Position numbers and translations under genes: made by a program. 12,006 nucleotides of DNA from an uncultured Desulfovibrio sp. (GTDB taxonomy: Bacteria > Desulfobacterota > Desulfovibrionia > Desulfovibrionales > Desulfovibrionaceae), in NCBI GenBank assembly GCA_900553065.1, contig USBZ01000058.1, forward strand, positions 1-12,006, given 5' to 3'. Positions within the stretch are counted from its first letter, which is position 1. The number at the start of each line of letters is the position of its first letter. This document shows positions 6,302 through 12,006 of this stretch, in pieces. Under the pieces are notes generated by a model. That model saw only the letters and a list, made by a program, of their open reading frames with translations. It ran no database searches and was not told the DNA's origin.

Positions 6302-7000
6302 TTACTTCCAGTATTCGGCATGAGGCGCCGCGTCGGCAAGACTGTCGATCGGCAGCGTGACCGTAACGACGCCTTCCGACCACGGAGCAACCTGATAGGG
6401 GCTGAAGTACAGCGTGATACCGTCCGCGGTCAGCAGAAAGGTCTGAAAGTTTTCAGGTTCGGGTTCCGTGCCGGGGGTCACCATGTCCGGAGGCAGACCC
6501 CGGCCGAGGAGTTCCCGTCTTGCCTGTTCGCTGAGAAGGCGCAGAGCCGTATCCGGCTTGGCGAAGAGATCGGCAAGATCAAAGGCCCTTCCCTCCGGAA
6601 CGGTGTAGTTCTGAGCGATCACGGCAAGATTGCCGTGCGCGCCGCCGAGATACTGATAGACCTGCCACAGAACGGCCGCCGTTTTGCCGTTGCCGGAAAT
6701 CGTGCCCGTAAGTGCCATTTCATACGGGTGCTGCACAAAGTCGGGATCACTTTTCCGCAGCTCCTCAAGCGCAAGATATTCTTCCTGAGCCAAAGCACGG
6801 AACGTCTTTACGGCGTCCTGCACCAGAGAATCGGAAGCCTCGTCGGGCAGGGCCATGCCGAATCGCTGCCAGGAGGCCTCGATGTTCAGTGTCGTTGAAT
6901 GTTCCGTGTATTTTGACACGGCCGGTTCCGAGGCTGCCGCAGAAATCGACGTGACCGCAGCAAGCAGGCAGCAGGCAAGGGCGAGGGGAAGAGACTTCAT
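6302..7000 (-). CDS. exported protein with DUF4163/DUF3298-like (RsiV/PdaC-type) fold
   Basis: 232 residues from ATG 7000, which is preceded by a GGAG Shine-Dalgarno sequence about seven bases away. A longer in-frame start at 7069 would place residues before the signal peptide and overlap tag. Residues 1-23 are a clear signal peptide (MKSLPLALACCLLAAVTSIS, cleavage near 23-24). The body follows the pattern of DUF3298 proteins: VYQYLGGAHGN (114-124), NYTVPEGRAFDLADLF (131-146) and ITLYFSPYQVAPWSEG (195-210). The segment before about 110 would be the DUF4163-like part. Relatives include the extracytoplasmic half of the anti-sigma factor RsiV and domains beside polysaccharide deacetylases, but no enzyme or membrane domain is fused here. 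It is probably periplasmic with unknown function. It lies 25 bases downstream of tag on the same strand. Confidence 0.75.
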   Translation of the reverse strand: MKSLPLALACCLLAAVTSISAAASEPAVSKYTEHSTTLNIEASWQRFGMALPDEASDSLVQDAVKTFRALAQEEYLALEELRKSDPDFVQHPYEMALTGTISGNGKTAAVLWQVYQYLGGAHGNLAVIAQNYTVPEGRAFDLADLFAKPDTALRLLSEQARRELLGRGLPPDMVTPGTEPEPENFQTFLLTADGITLYFSPYQVAPWSEGVVTVTLPIDSLADAAPHAEYWK

Positions 7001-7025
7001 GGCGATCTCCGCATGGGGAAGAGGT

Positions 7026-7619
7026 TCAGCTGTCGAGTCGTGCTGCGGGATGACCGCGCATGACTTCATGAAAGCGTGGACAGGTTCTTTCGTGGTCGTT
7101 GATGATGCCGCAGGCCTGCAGCATGGAATAGATGGTGATGCTGCCTACATAGCGGAATCCCCGTTTCTTGAGCTGAGCGCTTATGCGGTCGGAAAGCTCG
7201 TTGCTCGGGGGAACGGCATGCGCATGGCTTTCATAGATCAGCATGCGTCCATCCGTGAAGTTCCACAGCCAGGAATGAAAGGAGCCGAACTCCTGCTGCA
7301 CGGCGAGAAAGGCCTGAGCATCGGCAATCAGTGCTTCTACTTTGCGCCTTGAGCGTATCATGCCCGGTTCCGCCAGCGCGGCCTCTATGTCCTTTTCCGT
7401 GAAGCGGGCCAGCTTTTCCGGATCGAATCCGGCCAGACAGCGGCGGAATATCTCCCGCTTTTTCAGCATGAGCAGCCAGTTCAGGCCGCACTGCATGACC
7501 TCCAGCGCCAGATGCTCGAAAAGGACGCGGTCGTCATGAACGGGCACTCCCCACTCCGTATCGTGGTAACGGCGCAGGAGATCGTCGCTCAGGCTCCAGG
7601 CGCAGCCGCTGTTTTCCAT
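7026..7619 (-). CDS. tag: DNA-3-methyladenine glycosylase I (Tag)
   Basis: 197 residues from ATG 7619, preceded by GGAG six bases upstream (plus CTCC 7626-7629). The frame stays open far upstream, but over the divergent transporter gene, so the longer reading is rejected. Tag removes 3-methyladenine from alkylated DNA as the first step of base excision repair in the cytoplasm. Zinc ligands of the E. coli enzyme are matched by Cys6, His19 (YHDTEWGVP), His176 and Cys180 (GIINDHERTC). Catalytic-pocket residues Glu40 and Trp48 lie in LALEVMQCGLNWLLMLKKRE, and KKRGFRYVGS (151-160) is the family block before the final zinc ligands. Length is close to the usual ~190. The exported DUF3298-type gene follows 25 bases later, probably in the same transcript. 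Confidence 0.96.
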   Translation of the reverse strand: MENSGCAWSLSDDLLRRYHDTEWGVPVHDDRVLFEHLALEVMQCGLNWLLMLKKREIFRRCLAGFDPEKLARFTEKDIEAALAEPGMIRSRRKVEALIADAQAFLAVQQEFGSFHSWLWNFTDGRMLIYESHAHAVPPSNELSDRISAQLKKRGFRYVGSITIYSMLQACGIINDHERTCPRFHEVMRGHPAARLDS

Positions 7620-7674
7620 GATGTTCTCCTTTGCGCCATAGTGCCCCGTTTTTCCCATGAAGTACAGCCTCGGC

Positions 7675-7703
7675 TTGACAGGGAAAAGGTCCGCGCCTAC
7701 ACA
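7675..7703 (+). promoter_or_regulatory. candidate promoter for the MFS gene (TTGACA - 17 - TACACA)
   Basis: A perfect -35 TTGACA at 7675-7680 and ideal 17-base spacing lead to TACACA (3 of 6) at 7698-7703. Transcription would begin near 7710 and leave a leader of about 100 bases before the ATG at 7812. The tag promoter must lie in the same 192-base divergent gap; I could not pick it out. Confidence 0.4.
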
Positions 7704-7774
7704 TGGGCAGCTCTGCGCCCGGAGGATGGAAAACCGGTGTCGGAACGTATTTTTGCTTCGGGCACACAGGGCAT

Positions 7775-7796
7775 GGCGCGGAAAAAGTGCCGCGCC
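7775..7796 (+). promoter_or_regulatory. hairpin just before the MFS ribosome binding site
   Basis: GGCGCGG (7775-7781) pairs perfectly with CCGCGCC (7790-7796) around an A-rich 8-base loop. The Shine-Dalgarno AGGAG starts four bases later (7800). It could influence translation or stability of the transporter mRNA. Confidence 0.35.
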
Positions 7797-7811
7797 GACA
7801 GGAGATGAACC

Positions 7812-8945
7812 ATGAAAATGCCGTCCGTCGGGCCGAGATGGGCCTGTTCTTTTTTCTTCGCCGTCGTGGGTATCGTCTACGGCAGCGTCATGTCCCGTAT
7901 GCCGGCCCTCAAAGCGCAGGCTGCCTTGAGCGATGCCGACGTGGGCGTCATGCTCCTGTGCATGGGGCTGGGAGGTCTTGTGTCCTTCCCTCTGGCAGGC
8001 TGGGCGATTTCCCGTACGAGCTGTCGCCGGGTGCTTATTCTGGTTTCTGCGGCGCTTATTCTGCTTTTTCCCTGCATGGGGCTGATTTCCGGATTTTTTT
8101 CGGCCTGCGCACTTTTCGCCATGCTGGGTTTTGCCATAGGCATGAACGATGTGGGCATCAACGCCGGATCCATTCTGGTGGAAACGTTCATGCACCGGGC
8201 CGTCATTTCCTCCATGCATGCGCTGTACAGCCTGGGCGGTCTGCTGGGCGCTCTGGCGGGATCCTGCATGGCTGCCCTGAACGTGACGCCGCTGGGGCAC
8301 TTCTTTGCCGTGGCCTGCGCGCTTGCCTGTCTGATGCCGTTTTTTGCCGCGCAGCTTCTGCAGGATTCTCCGCGCCCCGGCCCGAAGAACGGCAGACTGA
8401 CGCGTCCCCCGCTCTGGGTGCTCATTTTCGGCCTGCTCATGCTCTGTTCCTACTCCTCGGAAGGTTCGGTGGGAGAGTGGGGCGTGCTTCTTCTGCATGA
8501 AGTCAAGGGTGCCTCGGAGCATACGGCCGCGCTGGCCTATGCGGCCTTTTCCGTGGCCATGGTGGTCATGCGCTTTTTCGGTGACCGGCTGCGTGAGCAT
8601 TTCGGCGATGCGAGACTGCTGCGTGTGTGCTCCGGCTGCGCGCTGGCAGGCATGATTCTGACGCTGCTTTCTCCCTGGCCTTTGGTCTGTCTTGTCGGTT
8701 ATGCCTTCATGGGACTGGGCCTTTCGGTGAGCGTGCCCATTCTGTTCAGCGCGGCGGGCAGACGAAAGGATCTTCCCACCGGCACGGTCACGGCTTTTCT
8801 TTCCATGCTGGCCGCAAGCGGGCAGTTGTTCATTCCTCCGCTCATCGGCATGCTTGGCGCCGTGGTCGGACTGCAGGCTGCCATGAGCGTGGTGGTTCTT
8901 CTGTGCGCCATCATGTTTCTGGGGGCGGGCATCGTCAGGCAGTAG
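7812..8945 (+). CDS. MFS transporter, YbjJ-like
   Basis: 377 residues with about twelve hydrophobic membrane segments, a typical major facilitator superfamily inner-membrane carrier. The start ATG 7812 has AGGAG at 7800-7804. The N-terminal pattern SRMPALKAQAALSDADVG (28-45) and the motif SEGSVGEWGVLLL (216-228) resemble the YbjJ group, where the corresponding motif is of the form EGxxxDWSALYL. The motif-A-like cytoplasmic loop of the second half is GDRLREHFGDARLLR (257-271); the corresponding first-half loop (GWAISRTSCRR, 63-73) is degenerate. The linker between the two six-helix halves is around 185-200. The substrate is unknown. It diverges from tag and ends 58 bases before a strong terminator. 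Transport direction and substrate should not be inferred from the neighbours. Confidence 0.88.
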   Translation: MKMPSVGPRWACSFFFAVVGIVYGSVMSRMPALKAQAALSDADVGVMLLCMGLGGLVSFPLAGWAISRTSCRRVLILVSAALILLFPCMGLISGFFSACALFAMLGFAIGMNDVGINAGSILVETFMHRAVISSMHALYSLGGLLGALAGSCMAALNVTPLGHFFAVACALACLMPFFAAQLLQDSPRPGPKNGRLTRPPLWVLIFGLLMLCSYSSEGSVGEWGVLLLHEVKGASEHTAALAYAAFSVAMVVMRFFGDRLREHFGDARLLRVCSGCALAGMILTLLSPWPLVCLVGYAFMGLGLSVSVPILFSAAGRRKDLPTGTVTAFLSMLAASGQLFIPPLIGMLGAVVGLQAAMSVVVLLCAIMFLGAGIVRQ

Positions 8946-9003
8946 TGCTTTTCTTTTGAACAGAGGATCCGTTTCGCAGCGCGGAACGGCAGAGTACGAC
9001 AAG

Positions 9004-9034
9004 AAGGCCGGCTCCCGGGGGAGCCGGCCTTTTC
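9004..9034 (+). terminator. strong intrinsic terminator, MFS gene and porin converge here
   Basis: AAGGCCGGCTCC (9004-9015) and GGAGCCGGCCTT (9020-9031) form a perfect 12-bp stem with a four-base CGGG loop and a T4 run (9030-9033) on the plus strand. It sits between the convergent MFS and porin genes, so it may also stop porin transcription, although the T tract on the minus strand is broken. Confidence 0.85.
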
Positions 9035-9131
9035 ATATCCTTCCGCCAGGGGGACCGGCGATCTTCCGGAATGACAGAGAAGAGCGGCGGTAGCGGCAGG
9101 ATAAAAGTCCGAGTTTTCTGACAGTAGGTAT

Positions 9132-9149
9132 GCGCCGATCAGGCGGCGC
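9132..9149 (-). terminator. short hairpin just after the porin stop codon
   Basis: GCGCCG (9132-9137) pairs with CGGCGC (9144-9149) around a six-base loop, eight bases past the porin stop. No T tract follows on the minus strand, so it is more likely an mRNA 3'-end stabiliser than a complete terminator. Confidence 0.3.
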
Positions 9150-9157
9150 TCAGTCTT

Positions 9158-10642
9158 TTAGAACTTGTAGCGGAAGTTCAGAGCGGCGCGCCAGGCGTTG
9201 GAGTAATCGTTGCTCTGACCTTCGGCGTTCTTCCAGACGCTGCCGTCGATATCCTGGAAGGCATAGCTCAGTTCCAGAACGGAGACGAAGTTCTTGTAGA
9301 TCTGGTAGGAAGTGTCGAAGTCCAGTTCCACCACATGGTCCTTGGTGGTCAGGTAGTTCGCGGGAGACACGGAACCGCCGTACACGTTGTTGATGATGTT
9401 GGGCATGTTGCTGCTGTTGGTGCCGCGGAAGTAGGACACGCGCAGGTCATGGGAAAGATCGTCGATGAAGCTGATCTTGTTGAGCTGGGCGCTGATACCC
9501 CAGGTGCCGCCGGCGCTGCCGTTGTCGATGGTGTTGGCGATGTTGAAGCGGCCCTTGAAGTAGGTGCTCGCGCCGGGCTTGAAGCCGCCGGAAAGGTACA
9601 GGGGCTGTTCGGAACCGTTGGTCACCTTGCTGTCGTCGCCGGAAGCGTACCAGCCTTTCACCGCAGGCACGAACCAGGGCAGTCTGTATTCGGCCAGGGC
9701 GGCCACATACCAGCCTTCGCGTTCCGTGGAGGCGTTGTCGTTCTTCGTGCCGCTGTAATAGAAGTCCAGAGCGAGGCGCAGAGGATCGAAGAGCGTCATT
9801 TCGCCGCCGATGCCGGCAAACCACACGGTGGAATCGGAACCGTCGGGCGTGGCGACCAGCGTGCCGTTGTCCCAGCTCAGTTTGTTCATGCCGTTGAAGG
9901 GCAGAAGACCGGAGGCGGTGGAACCGGCGTTGCCGACATTGTCGAAGTCACGGCCGCCGCGGCCCACCATGCCCCAGGGAGTGAGGCGGAAGTAGTCGTA
10001 CTTGAGGTCGCCGATGAGGCCGAAGAGATCCACGTCGGCGTCGTCGTAGTCGTATTCGCCGTAGGCGTTCTTCAGCGGATCGGATACGGCGCGCATCCAG
10101 AAGGCGTTGGCGGAGAAGGTGTCGGTCAGGGGCGCGGAGATGAAGACACCGGTGGCGGGATCATCGAGCACGGGGCTGCCGGCCACATAGTTGGGCAGCA
10201 GCACTTCCTGCTGACCCATGCGGATATGGACGTCGGTCTGGGGAATCATCCAGTCGAGGTACGCGAGACGCGTGGAGATGTTGGTGGCACGGGTGCCGAG
10301 GGCGCCGCCGTCGTTTTCCATCTTTCCGGCACCCTTGTAGGGGCCGCCCCAGGTGAAGATGCCTACCTGGGCCTGATAGAAGGCGGAGAGCTGCTCGGAC
10401 ATGGTGAAGTCCATGCCGAGACGCAGACGCTGATAGACGTCAAAGTGATGCGAGTTCATTTCCCGGCCGGTATTGTGGCGGTAATCGGAGGAATCCATGA
10501 AGGAGTTGTCGCCGTTGATGCCGCTCGAACCGCTGAAGGAAAAGTCATACATGCCGCTGATCTTGACGTCGACAGCGGAAGCGCCGCTTGTTGCGGTCAG
10601 GGTCATGCCCGCCGCCAGCATGAGGGTAAGAAGTTTCTTCAT
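9158..10642 (-). CDS. outer-membrane porin (Desulfovibrio-type homotrimeric beta-barrel)
   Basis: 494 residues from ATG 10642, preceded by GGGAAGG (plus CCTTCCC 10649-10655) six bases away; the 21 extra in-frame residues upstream are rejected because they lie in a structured leader and precede the signal peptide. Residues 1-23 (MKKLLTLMLAAGMTLTATSG then ASA) are a signal peptide. The mature protein is rich in Gly, Asp, Asn, Tyr and Trp, has no cysteine, alternates hydrophobic and polar residues, and ends in Phe (FRYKF), the signature recognised by the BAM insertion machinery. N-terminal VDVKISGMYDFSFSG and segments such as YQRLRLGMDF and AYLDWMIP resemble sulfate-reducer porins. It would form a diffusion channel in the outer membrane and be abundantly expressed. 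Its leader RNA can hide the ribosome site (separate entry). A LysR-type gene lies upstream on the same strand. Confidence 0.88.
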   Translation of the reverse strand: MKKLLTLMLAAGMTLTATSGASAVDVKISGMYDFSFSGSSGINGDNSFMDSSDYRHNTGREMNSHHFDVYQRLRLGMDFTMSEQLSAFYQAQVGIFTWGGPYKGAGKMENDGGALGTRATNISTRLAYLDWMIPQTDVHIRMGQQEVLLPNYVAGSPVLDDPATGVFISAPLTDTFSANAFWMRAVSDPLKNAYGEYDYDDADVDLFGLIGDLKYDYFRLTPWGMVGRGGRDFDNVGNAGSTASGLLPFNGMNKLSWDNGTLVATPDGSDSTVWFAGIGGEMTLFDPLRLALDFYYSGTKNDNASTEREGWYVAALAEYRLPWFVPAVKGWYASGDDSKVTNGSEQPLYLSGGFKPGASTYFKGRFNIANTIDNGSAGGTWGISAQLNKISFIDDLSHDLRVSYFRGTNSSNMPNIINNVYGGSVSPANYLTTKDHVVELDFDTSYQIYKNFVSVLELSYAFQDIDGSVWKNAEGQSNDYSNAWRAALNFRYKF

Positions 10643-10761
10643 ACTATACCTTCCCACTGTTTTTCTTGAATTCCCTTTGCATGGACAACCTTCCATGCAG
10701 TGCAAAGAAATGAGGGATCAAGGTTCAATGCCTTGTATGAAAGGCATGGGTAAGGTATAGT
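10643..10761 (-). promoter_or_regulatory. structured porin 5' leader that can sequester the ribosome binding site
   Basis: Read as minus-strand RNA, ACUAUACCUU (plus 10752-10761) pairs perfectly with AAGGUAUAGU (plus 10643-10652), directly before the AUG. After one bulged A (10751), CCC (10748-10750) pairs with GGG (10653-10655), so the GGGAAGG Shine-Dalgarno sequence is completely base-paired. Enclosed are a 7-bp hairpin AUGCCUU/AAGGCAU (plus 10728-10747, loop 6) and an 8-bp hairpin UGCAUGGA/UCCAUGCA (plus 10678-10699, loop AGGUUG). AACCU in the joining strand (plus 10720-10725 region) is complementary to AGGUU of that loop, allowing a pseudoknot. I do not recognise it as a named riboswitch or thermometer. 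Confidence 0.6.
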
Positions 10762-10784
10762 TTCTTTTTTATGACGATAACAAT

Positions 10785-10790
10785 ATTATA
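10785..10790 (-). promoter_or_regulatory. candidate -10 element of the porin promoter (TATAAT)
   Basis: The minus strand reads a perfect TATAAT here. It would place the start of transcription near 10778, about 17 bases before the structured leader. No TTGACA-like -35 is found 16-18 bases upstream (only an A run), so the promoter may need an activator. Other AT-rich hexamers nearby are possible, including TATAAT at 10821-10826. Confidence 0.4.
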
Positions 10791-10843
10791 TTCGTTATAA
10801 AGTTCAGTTTTTTACACGTTATTATACGGAAATGTATTATATA

Positions 10844-10858
10844 ATAATGTTACATTAT
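10844..10858. promoter_or_regulatory. 7-1-7 perfect inverted repeat upstream of the porin promoter
   Basis: ATAATGT-T-ACATTAT lies about 55-70 bases upstream of the candidate porin -10 element, an activator-like position. The 7-1-7 layout recalls Fur-superfamily operators and the sequence also suits a LysR-type site. The surrounding DNA is ~80 % A+T, which raises the chance of accidental palindromes. Confidence 0.35.
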
Positions 10859-10890
10859 ATAGTGTTAAAGTGTATTATTGTAATTGAGTT

Positions 10891-11823
10891 CTATATGAAT
10901 GTGGTGTTATTGGAGAATTCCTGAAAGAGAAGGTCTATGCATGCGGCGCTCTGAGGCGGCAGGTGACGCCGTCTTCTGGTAATGAGGGAATACTGCCTGA
11001 GCCCTCCGGGGCCGGGCAGAGGATAGATGTCCAGAGAATCGGCGCAGTGACGCACGGTGAAGTCTTCAAGAATGGTGACGCCCATGCCGGCCTGCACATA
11101 GGCCAGAATAACGGCGGAGTTGTTGGCCGTGGCGGCGACGGCAGGCGTGGCACCGCTTTTGAGCAGTTCGTCCGTGACCACTCTGCTCAGGGTGCTGGCC
11201 GAGGAGAAGGCGACAAACGGAACGCCGTTCAGCTCGTGGGAATCCCGCAGAAAGCCCTGTTCGTCGCGGGCAAAGGTTTTATCCGGCGGACTGACCAGCA
11301 CCAGACGGGAAAGAAAGAGGGGATGCGCCTCAATGGTGGAGGGGAATTCCGTTCCTGCAATGATGCCGAAGTCTATGGAGGAGCTGTTGACCATGTCCAG
11401 CGTGAAGCTGGATTCTCCGCCGGATTGAAGCGTGAATCGCGTTTTCGGATGTTGCTGATGGAAACGGGCCAGAGGGGCGGCAATGATGTTCGCCGCCACG
11501 CTGTGCGTGGTGGAGAGGGATATTTCACCCTTGTAGTCCGTCTGGGAACCACACCCCACTTCACAGCGGATTTCCTTGACCAGATCGAACATGGTGATGG
11601 CTTTTTCATGGAGCAGTCTGCCTTCGGCCGTCAGCTCCATGCTTTTGTTGCGCCGGTGAAAGAGCTGCACGCCGAGCTCCGTTTCCAGACACTGCACCAG
11701 ATAGCTGACGGCAGGCTGTCTGAGACCGAGACTTTCCGCCGCCTGAGACATGTTGCCGCACTCTGCCACGGCGTAAAAGCCGCGAAGCCATTGCAGAAAA
11801 TTGCCGTTGAAGGAATCGATCAT
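10891..11823 (-). CDS. LysR-family transcriptional regulator
   Basis: 310 residues from ATG 11823, with GGGAG six bases upstream on the minus strand. The N-terminal winged helix-turn-helix is classical: FYAVAECGNMSQAAESLGLRQPAVSYLVQCLETELGVQLFHRRNKSMELTAEGRLL occupies about 16-71, with the recognition helix at QPAVSYLVQCLE (36-47). Residues about 95-300 are the periplasmic-binding-protein-like effector domain; recognisable parts are GEISLSTTHSVAANIIAAPLARF near its start, IDFGIIAG and VQAGMGVTILEDF. The effector is unknown. Unlike the common LysR layout it is not divergent from a target: the porin lies 248 bases downstream on the same strand, separated by an AT-rich regulatory region. Regulation of the porin by this protein is possible but inferred from adjacency only. 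Confidence 0.93.
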   Translation of the reverse strand: MIDSFNGNFLQWLRGFYAVAECGNMSQAAESLGLRQPAVSYLVQCLETELGVQLFHRRNKSMELTAEGRLLHEKAITMFDLVKEIRCEVGCGSQTDYKGEISLSTTHSVAANIIAAPLARFHQQHPKTRFTLQSGGESSFTLDMVNSSSIDFGIIAGTEFPSTIEAHPLFLSRLVLVSPPDKTFARDEQGFLRDSHELNGVPFVAFSSASTLSRVVTDELLKSGATPAVAATANNSAVILAYVQAGMGVTILEDFTVRHCADSLDIYPLPGPGGLRQYSLITRRRRHLPPQSAACIDLLFQEFSNNTTFI

Positions 11824-11860
11824 GGCCGCTCCCGAGATACCGTTTTGAGTGCTCTGTATA

Positions 11861-11872
11861 AGATAATTATCT
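11861..11872. promoter_or_regulatory. 12-bp perfect palindrome before the LysR-type gene (possible autoregulatory site)
   Basis: AGATAATTATCT is self-complementary and lies 38-49 bases upstream of the LysR start codon, where LysR-type proteins often bind their own promoter. Its ATAAT/ATTAT core recalls the 7-1-7 repeat at 10844-10858. Confidence 0.35.
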
Positions 11873-11964
11873 CACAAAGTTGGGGACAAGTATCAAAGTT
11901 CTCTATATATCAATCAGTAAATTTTATCAATAATTGTTTTGACAAAAAAAATGGCTCTTGACTA

Positions 11965-11992
11965 GCTGAGAGGATGTTCTCTGAGCATTTTT
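11965..11992 (+). terminator. imperfect hairpin plus T run near the window edge
   Basis: GCT-G-AGAG (11965-11972) pairs with CTCT-G-AGC (11979-11986) with one G-G mismatch and a six-base loop, followed by A and five T. It looks like a weak terminator for plus-strand transcription, but no plus-strand gene is visible before it. Confidence 0.25.
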
Positions 11993-12006
11993 AACACCAA
12001 AAGATA

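Larger units (their letters stand above)
11824..12006. other. AT-rich region upstream of the LysR-type gene
   Basis: 183 bases to the window edge, clearly richer in A+T than the coding DNA. It holds the LysR Shine-Dalgarno sequence, a 12-bp palindrome (11861-11872) and an imperfect hairpin (11965-11986). TTGATA-type hexamers occur on the minus strand, but no pair of boxes is good enough to call the LysR promoter. No open frame of note is seen. Confidence 0.5.

Noticed and set aside
7620..9002. Long open frame on the minus strand continuing upstream of tag for about 460 codons
   Set aside because: It lies antisense to the MFS gene, has the Arg/His/Gln/Gly-rich composition typical of shadow frames in GC-rich DNA, and tag has its own Shine-Dalgarno sequence at the 7619 start.
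9335..10669. 444-codon plus-strand frame opposite the porin
   Set aside because: It is Gly/Val/His-rich with no recognisable domain and mirrors the codon pattern of a clear porin gene that has a signal peptide and terminal Phe.
10819..10828. TTATTATACG also present at window positions 4-13
   Set aside because: A single shared 10-mer between two AT-rich segments is not enough to claim a repeat.
10963..11961. 332-codon plus-strand frame opposite the LysR-type gene
   Set aside because: It is a shadow of a well-supported LysR-family gene and has no domain signal.
1..12006. CRISPR array, transposon, tRNA/rRNA gene or defence cassette
   Set aside because: I looked for regularly spaced repeats, transposase motifs, tRNA-like cloverleaves and known defence domains on both strands and saw none.

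Overview
The window is bacterial chromosome of roughly 58-60 % G+C carrying ordinary housekeeping and envelope genes. The best guess is a Gram-negative deltaproteobacterium of the Desulfovibrio group (Desulfovibrionaceae such as Desulfovibrio, Bilophila or Mailhella). That rests on the 494-residue porin at 9158-10642, which resembles the homotrimeric outer-membrane porins of that group, and on general composition. It is inference from memory, not a search result. No CRISPR array, insertion sequence, tRNA, rRNA, prophage or defence gene cassette is visible.

Left part (1-2859, plus strand): the 3' part of a comF-type phosphoribosyltransferase gene, a tRNA-dihydrouridine synthase (dus) and the 23S rRNA/tRNA methyltransferase rlmN. 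dus and rlmN are 2 bases apart and form an RNA-modification operon. Facing them on the minus strand is a YddG-like aromatic amino acid exporter (2912-3811).

Middle part (3812-6199): a 563-base gene-free interval with two palindromes, a promoter-like sequence and a strong intrinsic terminator. These could define a short non-coding RNA or an attenuated leader. A TetR/CecR-like regulator (4375-5088) follows and overlaps a glycoside hydrolase family 3 (NagZ-type) gene with a lipoprotein-like leader (5057-6199).

The next genes are on the minus strand: tag (3-methyladenine DNA glycosylase I) followed by an exported DUF3298-type protein. Diverging from tag is a YbjJ-like MFS transporter (7812-8945), closed by a perfect 12-bp-stem terminator that also lies downstream of the convergent porin gene.

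Right part (8946-12006, minus strand): the porin and, upstream of it on the same strand, a LysR-type regulator. Between them lie about 130 bases of ~80 % A+T DNA and then a 119-base porin leader. That leader is the most interesting object in the window. It can fold into a junction whose closing stem (13-14 bp with one bulged A) fully buries the porin Shine-Dalgarno sequence next to the AUG. It encloses two perfect hairpins, one of which has a loop complementary to the joining strand. This looks like a cis-acting RNA control element of a major porin and I do not recognise it as a named class.
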